DNA of 8,821 nt from Polyangium sp. (in: bacteria) (GTDB taxonomy: Bacteria; Myxococcota_A; Polyangia; Palsa-1104). The notes under the pieces are model-generated. The model saw only the letters and a list, made by a program, of their open reading frames with translations, made no database searches and was not told the DNA's origin. The stretch spans positions 1 to 8,821 of the forward strand of contig JANWLJ010000304.1 in NCBI GenBank assembly GCA_025450955.1, written 5' to 3'. The position numbers and the translations under genes are program-made. The stretch's first letter is position 1; the number at the start of each line of letters is the position of its first letter. Below, one piece after another: positions 6,495 through 8,821 of the stretch.

Positions 6495-6522
6495 TTGACG
6501 CTGCTTTCCCACTTTGTTACAT
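6495..6522 (+). promoter_or_regulatory. Candidate promoter of the Rieske/cytochrome b operon
   Basis: TTGACG (6495-6500, five of six matches to TTGACA) is followed after 16 bases by TTACAT (6517-6522), a poor -10 (three of six matches). Transcription would begin near 6529, leaving about 43 bases of leader before the Rieske ATG. It is the only sensible candidate in the 127-bp gap to the divergent HAD gene; an activator or another sigma factor may be needed. Confidence 0.35.
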
Positions 6523-6536
6523 GGATCGCGCTCTTA

Positions 6537-6565
6537 GCCTCCTCTGAGGCGGAGGGAAACCGAGG
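6537..6565 (+). promoter_or_regulatory. Leader hairpin and ribosome binding site of the Rieske gene
   Basis: GCCTC (6537-6541) can pair with GAGGC (6546-6550) around a four-base loop. Alternatively CCTCC (6538-6542) can pair with GGAGG (6551-6555). The effective ribosome binding site is more likely GAGG at 6562-6565, six bases before the ATG at 6572. The pairing may be incidental in such GC-rich sequence. Confidence 0.35.
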
Positions 6566-6571
6566 CAACCG

Positions 6572-7150
6572 ATGGCGAATATCGACATCCTCACCCGTGA
6601 AGGCTGCGATCCCAGTCAGCACATCTGGTCGCGGCGCAACTTCGTAGGACTCGCGGCCTGGGGGACCGTGCTCGGCTCGCTGGGCGTGGGCACGGTGGCG
6701 TTCGGGCGATTCATGTATCCGCGCGTGCTGTACGAGCCCAACACGGTGGTCAAGCTGGGCAAGCCGTCCGAGTACAAGGTCAACGTCGTCTCGGAGAAGT
6801 GGATCAAGGTCTATCGCCTCTGGATCATGCGCTACTCCGACGGGCTCGCCGCGCTGTACGGCAAGTGCACCCACCTCGGCTGCACGCCGATGTGGCTCGA
6901 GGCCGAGAACAAGTTCAAGTGCCCCTGCCACGGCTCGGGCTACCGCGGCGTCGACTTCCACGCCGGCCTGCCCAACATCACCGGCATCAACTTCGAAGGC
7001 CCGGCGCCCCGCCCGATGGAGCGCGCCAAGATCGGCCTCGCCGAGGACGGGCAGATCATCGTCGACTTCAGCATCACCTTCCGCCAGGAGCTGACCGACA
7101 ACAACAAGAACTGGCTGGCTCCCGACTCGCAGCTCAAGTACGCCTCGTAG
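6572..7150 (+). CDS. petC: Rieske iron-sulfur protein of a cytochrome bc/b6f-type complex
   Basis: A 192-residue Rieske subunit. A twin-arginine motif S-R-R-N-F (20-24) precedes a hydrophobic span (about 24-46) that serves as Tat signal and membrane anchor, placing the cluster domain on the periplasmic side. The [2Fe-2S] site is complete: C-T-H-L-G-C (Cys99, His101 ligands; Cys104 disulfide) and C-P-C-H-G-S-G-Y (Cys117, His120 ligands; Cys119 disulfide). Ser122 and Tyr124, known in bovine and yeast Rieske proteins to raise the redox potential through hydrogen bonds, are both present, suggesting a high-potential cluster. The protein takes one electron from quinol at the Qo site and passes it to a cytochrome. 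It is the first gene of a three-gene operon, with the cytochrome b gene 19 bases downstream. The symbol is by homology (qcrA in Firmicutes naming). Confidence 0.95.
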   Translation: MANIDILTREGCDPSQHIWSRRNFVGLAAWGTVLGSLGVGTVAFGRFMYPRVLYEPNTVVKLGKPSEYKVNVVSEKWIKVYRLWIMRYSDGLAALYGKCTHLGCTPMWLEAENKFKCPCHGSGYRGVDFHAGLPNITGINFEGPAPRPMERAKIGLAEDGQIIVDFSITFRQELTDNNKNWLAPDSQLKYAS

Positions 7151-7157
7151 CCTCCAA

Positions 7158-7163
7158 GAGGAG
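7158..7163 (+). promoter_or_regulatory. Ribosome binding site supporting a TTG start for cytochrome b
   Basis: GAGGAG (within AAGAGGAGCGG) lies six bases upstream of TTG at 7170-7172. The next in-frame ATG (7242) has no such site, so the rare TTG start is well supported. Confidence 0.75.
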
Positions 7164-7169
7164 CGGATT

Positions 7170-7955
7170 TTGGCAAACGGACTTCCGGATTCGAAGCCTT
7201 CCTTTTTCGACACCGTCAAGGATTCTCCCGTCTGGAAATCGATGTTCCGACACGGCTACGCGGACACCCCGCGCAACCGAATCCTCCAGGTGTCCTCGAA
7301 CGTCTTTCTCCACCTCCACCCGTCGAAGCTGCCACGTCACGCGGTCCGCGTGCGCTTCACCTGGTGCGCCGGCGGCGTGACGTTCCTCTTCTATCTGATC
7401 CTGGTCGTCACCGGCATCATCTTGATGTTCTATTACCGGCCGACCGGCGATTACGCGTATCACGATATGAAGTATCTGCAGTTCGACGTGCCGTTCGGCA
7501 TGATCATGCGGAACATGCACCGCTGGGCGGCGCACTCGATGGTGATCGCCGTCTGGATCCACATGATGCGCGTGTTCTTGACCGGCTCGTACAAGCCGCC
7601 ACGCGAGTTCAACTGGATCGTCGGTGTAAACCTGCTGGTGTTTACGCTGCTGCTTTCGTTTACCGGATATCTGCTGCCGTGGGACCAGCTCTCGATCTGG
7701 GCGGTCACCGTCGGCACCAACATGGCGCGCGCCACCCCGCTGCTCGGTCACGAAGGTCCGTTCGCCAGCTTGATCGGCGTCAACGCGCGCTACGACGCGC
7801 GGTCGTTCCTGGTCGCCGGCCGGCTGGTCGGCTCTGCGACCTTGCTGCGGTTCTATGTGCTCCACTGCATCTTCATCCCCGTCGTCGCCTCGGTGCTCAT
7901 GATCGTGCACTTCTGGCGCATCCGGAAGGACGGCGGGATCTCGGGCCCGCTGTAG
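7170..7955 (+). CDS. petB: Cytochrome b, N-terminal b6-type subunit
   Basis: A 261-residue, four-helix cytochrome b half (spans about 66-88, 115-136, 148-169, 226-249) that holds the two b haems of a quinol oxidoreductase. Ligand pairs are His117/His131 in helix B (spacing 14) and His232/His247 in helix D. The helix-D spacing of 15 is the b6/Firmicutes form; mitochondrial-type cytochrome b has 14. The ending I-R-K-D-G-G-I-S-G-P-L closely resembles that of b6, and the Qo-side Arg-rich segment and Y-K-P-P-R-E after helix B are also b6-like. Cys66 in T-W-C-A-G-G-V-T-F aligns with b6 Cys35 (F-Y-C-x-G-G), which covalently binds haem cn/ci. The start is TTG with a strong ribosome binding site. The N-terminal 60 residues are longer than in chloroplast b6. 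It lies 11 bases before the C-terminal subunit gene. Confidence 0.95.
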   Translation: MANGLPDSKPSFFDTVKDSPVWKSMFRHGYADTPRNRILQVSSNVFLHLHPSKLPRHAVRVRFTWCAGGVTFLFYLILVVTGIILMFYYRPTGDYAYHDMKYLQFDVPFGMIMRNMHRWAAHSMVIAVWIHMMRVFLTGSYKPPREFNWIVGVNLLVFTLLLSFTGYLLPWDQLSIWAVTVGTNMARATPLLGHEGPFASLIGVNARYDARSFLVAGRLVGSATLLRFYVLHCIFIPVVASVLMIVHFWRIRKDGGISGPL

Positions 7956-7966
7956 GAGGCGTTTAG

Positions 7967-8791
7967 ATGGCCGAAGTGACGACGGACGCAGGAGCCCCGG
8001 CAGCCGATGCCCCAGCGGCGGATGCGAAGGCGACGACCAAGGTAGCCAAGAAGGCGAAGGAGATCGCTCTCCCGAACCGGATTCACACCTGGCCGTATCT
8101 GGTGCGGCTCGACTTCCTCACCGCGCTCATCGTGATGACCGTGATGACGGTGTGGTCGATCGCGATCGACGCGCCGCTCGAGGAGCCGGCCAACCCGAAC
8201 AAGACGCCGAACCCGTCCAAGGCGCCTTGGTACTTCCTCGGCCTGCAGGAGATGCTGGTCTACTTCGACCCGTGGATGGCGGGCGTGGTGTTGCCGAGCC
8301 TGATCATCATCGGGCTGATGGTGATTCCGTATATCGATCCGAACCCGCGCGGAAACGGTTACTACACGTTCGCCGAGCGCAAGTTCGCGATCACCACCTT
8401 CCTGTTCGGCTTCATCGTGCTGTGGGTGACGCTGATCTTCCTCGGCACCTTCATGCGCGGCCCGGGCTGGTACTTCTTCTGGCCGGGGCAGTATTGGGAT
8501 CCGCACAAGTCGGTCGCGCTCACCAACGTCGACTTCCCCTATCTCGTCGGTGCGCGAACGCACGCGGCCCAATTCATGGTAGGGATGGGCGCATTCATAG
8601 TCGTATTCATGTGGCCACTTTTCTTGATTCCGATATTGCGGAAAAAAGAGTGGTTCAAACAGATGGGAATGCTGCGGTTCCAGATCACCGCCATGCTGTT
8701 CGCGACGATGTGCGCCCTGCCGGTCAAGATGATCCTGCGCTGGACGTTCAACATCAAACATCTCTGGGTCACGCCCTGGTTTAATATTTAG
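7967..8791 (+). CDS. petD: Cytochrome b C-terminal subunit (subunit IV-like, extended)
   Basis: A 274-residue partner of the b6-type subunit. An Ala/Lys/Asp-rich, probably disordered N-terminus (1-33) precedes three spans matching subunit IV helices E-G (about 48-67, 103-122, 140-162). The Qo-site loop carries K-A-P-W-Y-F-L-G-L-Q-E (residues 85-95) where most cytochromes b have P-E-W-Y; the catalytic glutamate is absent and Glu95 lies nearby. After span three comes an aromatic loop R-G-P-G-W-Y-F-F-W-P-G-Q-Y-W-D (164-178). Two further spans (203-224, 238-258) then follow that chloroplast subunit IV, about 160 residues long, lacks. The ATG has AGGAGG seven bases upstream, overlapping the previous stop, so translation is coupled. 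With the two genes before it, this completes the membrane core of the complex. The symbol is by homology only. A stretch at 8571-8670 has unusually low GC. Confidence 0.92.
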   Translation: MAEVTTDAGAPAADAPAADAKATTKVAKKAKEIALPNRIHTWPYLVRLDFLTALIVMTVMTVWSIAIDAPLEEPANPNKTPNPSKAPWYFLGLQEMLVYFDPWMAGVVLPSLIIIGLMVIPYIDPNPRGNGYYTFAERKFAITTFLFGFIVLWVTLIFLGTFMRGPGWYFFWPGQYWDPHKSVALTNVDFPYLVGARTHAAQFMVGMGAFIVVFMWPLFLIPILRKKEWFKQMGMLRFQITAMLFATMCALPVKMILRWTFNIKHLWVTPWFNI

Positions 8792-8797
8792 CGTTGC

Positions 8798-8818
8798 GGC
8801 GGGGGGCAAGCCCCCGCC
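8798..8818 (+). terminator. GC-rich hairpin after the cytochrome operon
   Basis: GGCGGGGG (8798-8805) pairs perfectly with CCCCCGCC (8811-8818) around a five-base loop, starting seven bases after the stop codon of the C-terminal subunit. The window ends three bases later, so a following T-run cannot be seen. It could be an intrinsic terminator, an attenuating hairpin inside a longer operon, or a member of a dispersed GC-rich palindromic repeat family. Confidence 0.4.
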
Positions 8819-8821
8819 CTA

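Noticed and set aside
6455..7219. Minus-strand open frame (about 254 codons) opposite the Rieske gene
   Set aside because: The opposite strand codes a Rieske protein with all cluster ligands; the antisense product has no recognisable motif.
7853..8809. Minus-strand open frame (about 318 codons) opposite the cytochrome b C-terminal subunit
   Set aside because: The translation is His/Arg/Asp-rich and looks like a typical shadow of a membrane-protein gene; the plus strand has the strong ribosome binding site and conserved product.

Overview
This is 8.8 kb of high-GC DNA with dense, short-spaced genes, no RNA genes, no CRISPR array and no mobile element that I can see. The gene content suggests a Myxococcota or related deltaproteobacterial chromosome: a lipoprotein with a Ser/Asp/Ala/Gly-rich linker after the lipobox, a zinc-ribbon/GYF-like/TPR membrane protein of the kind common in myxobacteria, a glycine-rich RRM protein, and a split Rieske/cytochrome b complex. 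The taxonomic assignment is an inference from style and content, not from a marker gene.

Left part (1-1915, minus strand): a glycine-rich RNA-binding protein with a well-formed sigma70-type promoter, then a serine-hydrolase-like lipoprotein, then a small DUF3592-type membrane protein whose start overlaps the lipoprotein stop (ATGA). A further gene may begin at base 15 and run off the left edge. Middle (2199-4810, plus strand): after a 283-bp divergent intergenic region comes a 761-residue protein made of an MJ0042-type zinc ribbon, a GYF_2-like domain, a Pro/Thr repeat linker, one membrane span and a large TPR region. It is tightly followed by a small zf-TFIIB-type zinc protein. Converging on this pair (4822-6444, minus strand) are an unrecognised multi-span membrane protein and a HAD phosphatase of the phosphoglycolate-phosphatase type.

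Right part (6572-8791, plus strand): a three-gene respiratory operon encoding a Rieske iron-sulfur protein, a b6-type cytochrome b N-terminal half and a separate C-terminal half (subunit IV-like). Together they form the core of a quinol:cytochrome c (or other acceptor) oxidoreductase, and the electron-accepting cytochrome is probably encoded beyond the right edge. Several details deserve attention. The helix-D haem histidines have the 15-residue b6/Firmicutes spacing. A cysteine aligns with the residue that covalently holds haem ci/cn in b6f complexes. The Qo-site PEWY motif is APWY, without its glutamate. The C-terminal subunit carries two extra predicted membrane spans and a Trp-rich loop beyond the usual three-span subunit IV. 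This variant complex is the best candidate here for an under-described system.

Several starts were moved inward from the longest possible frame on the basis of ribosome binding sites and family conservation: the RRM protein (1915), the zinc-ribbon/TPR protein (2199), the zf-TFIIB protein (4493) and the HAD protein (6444).
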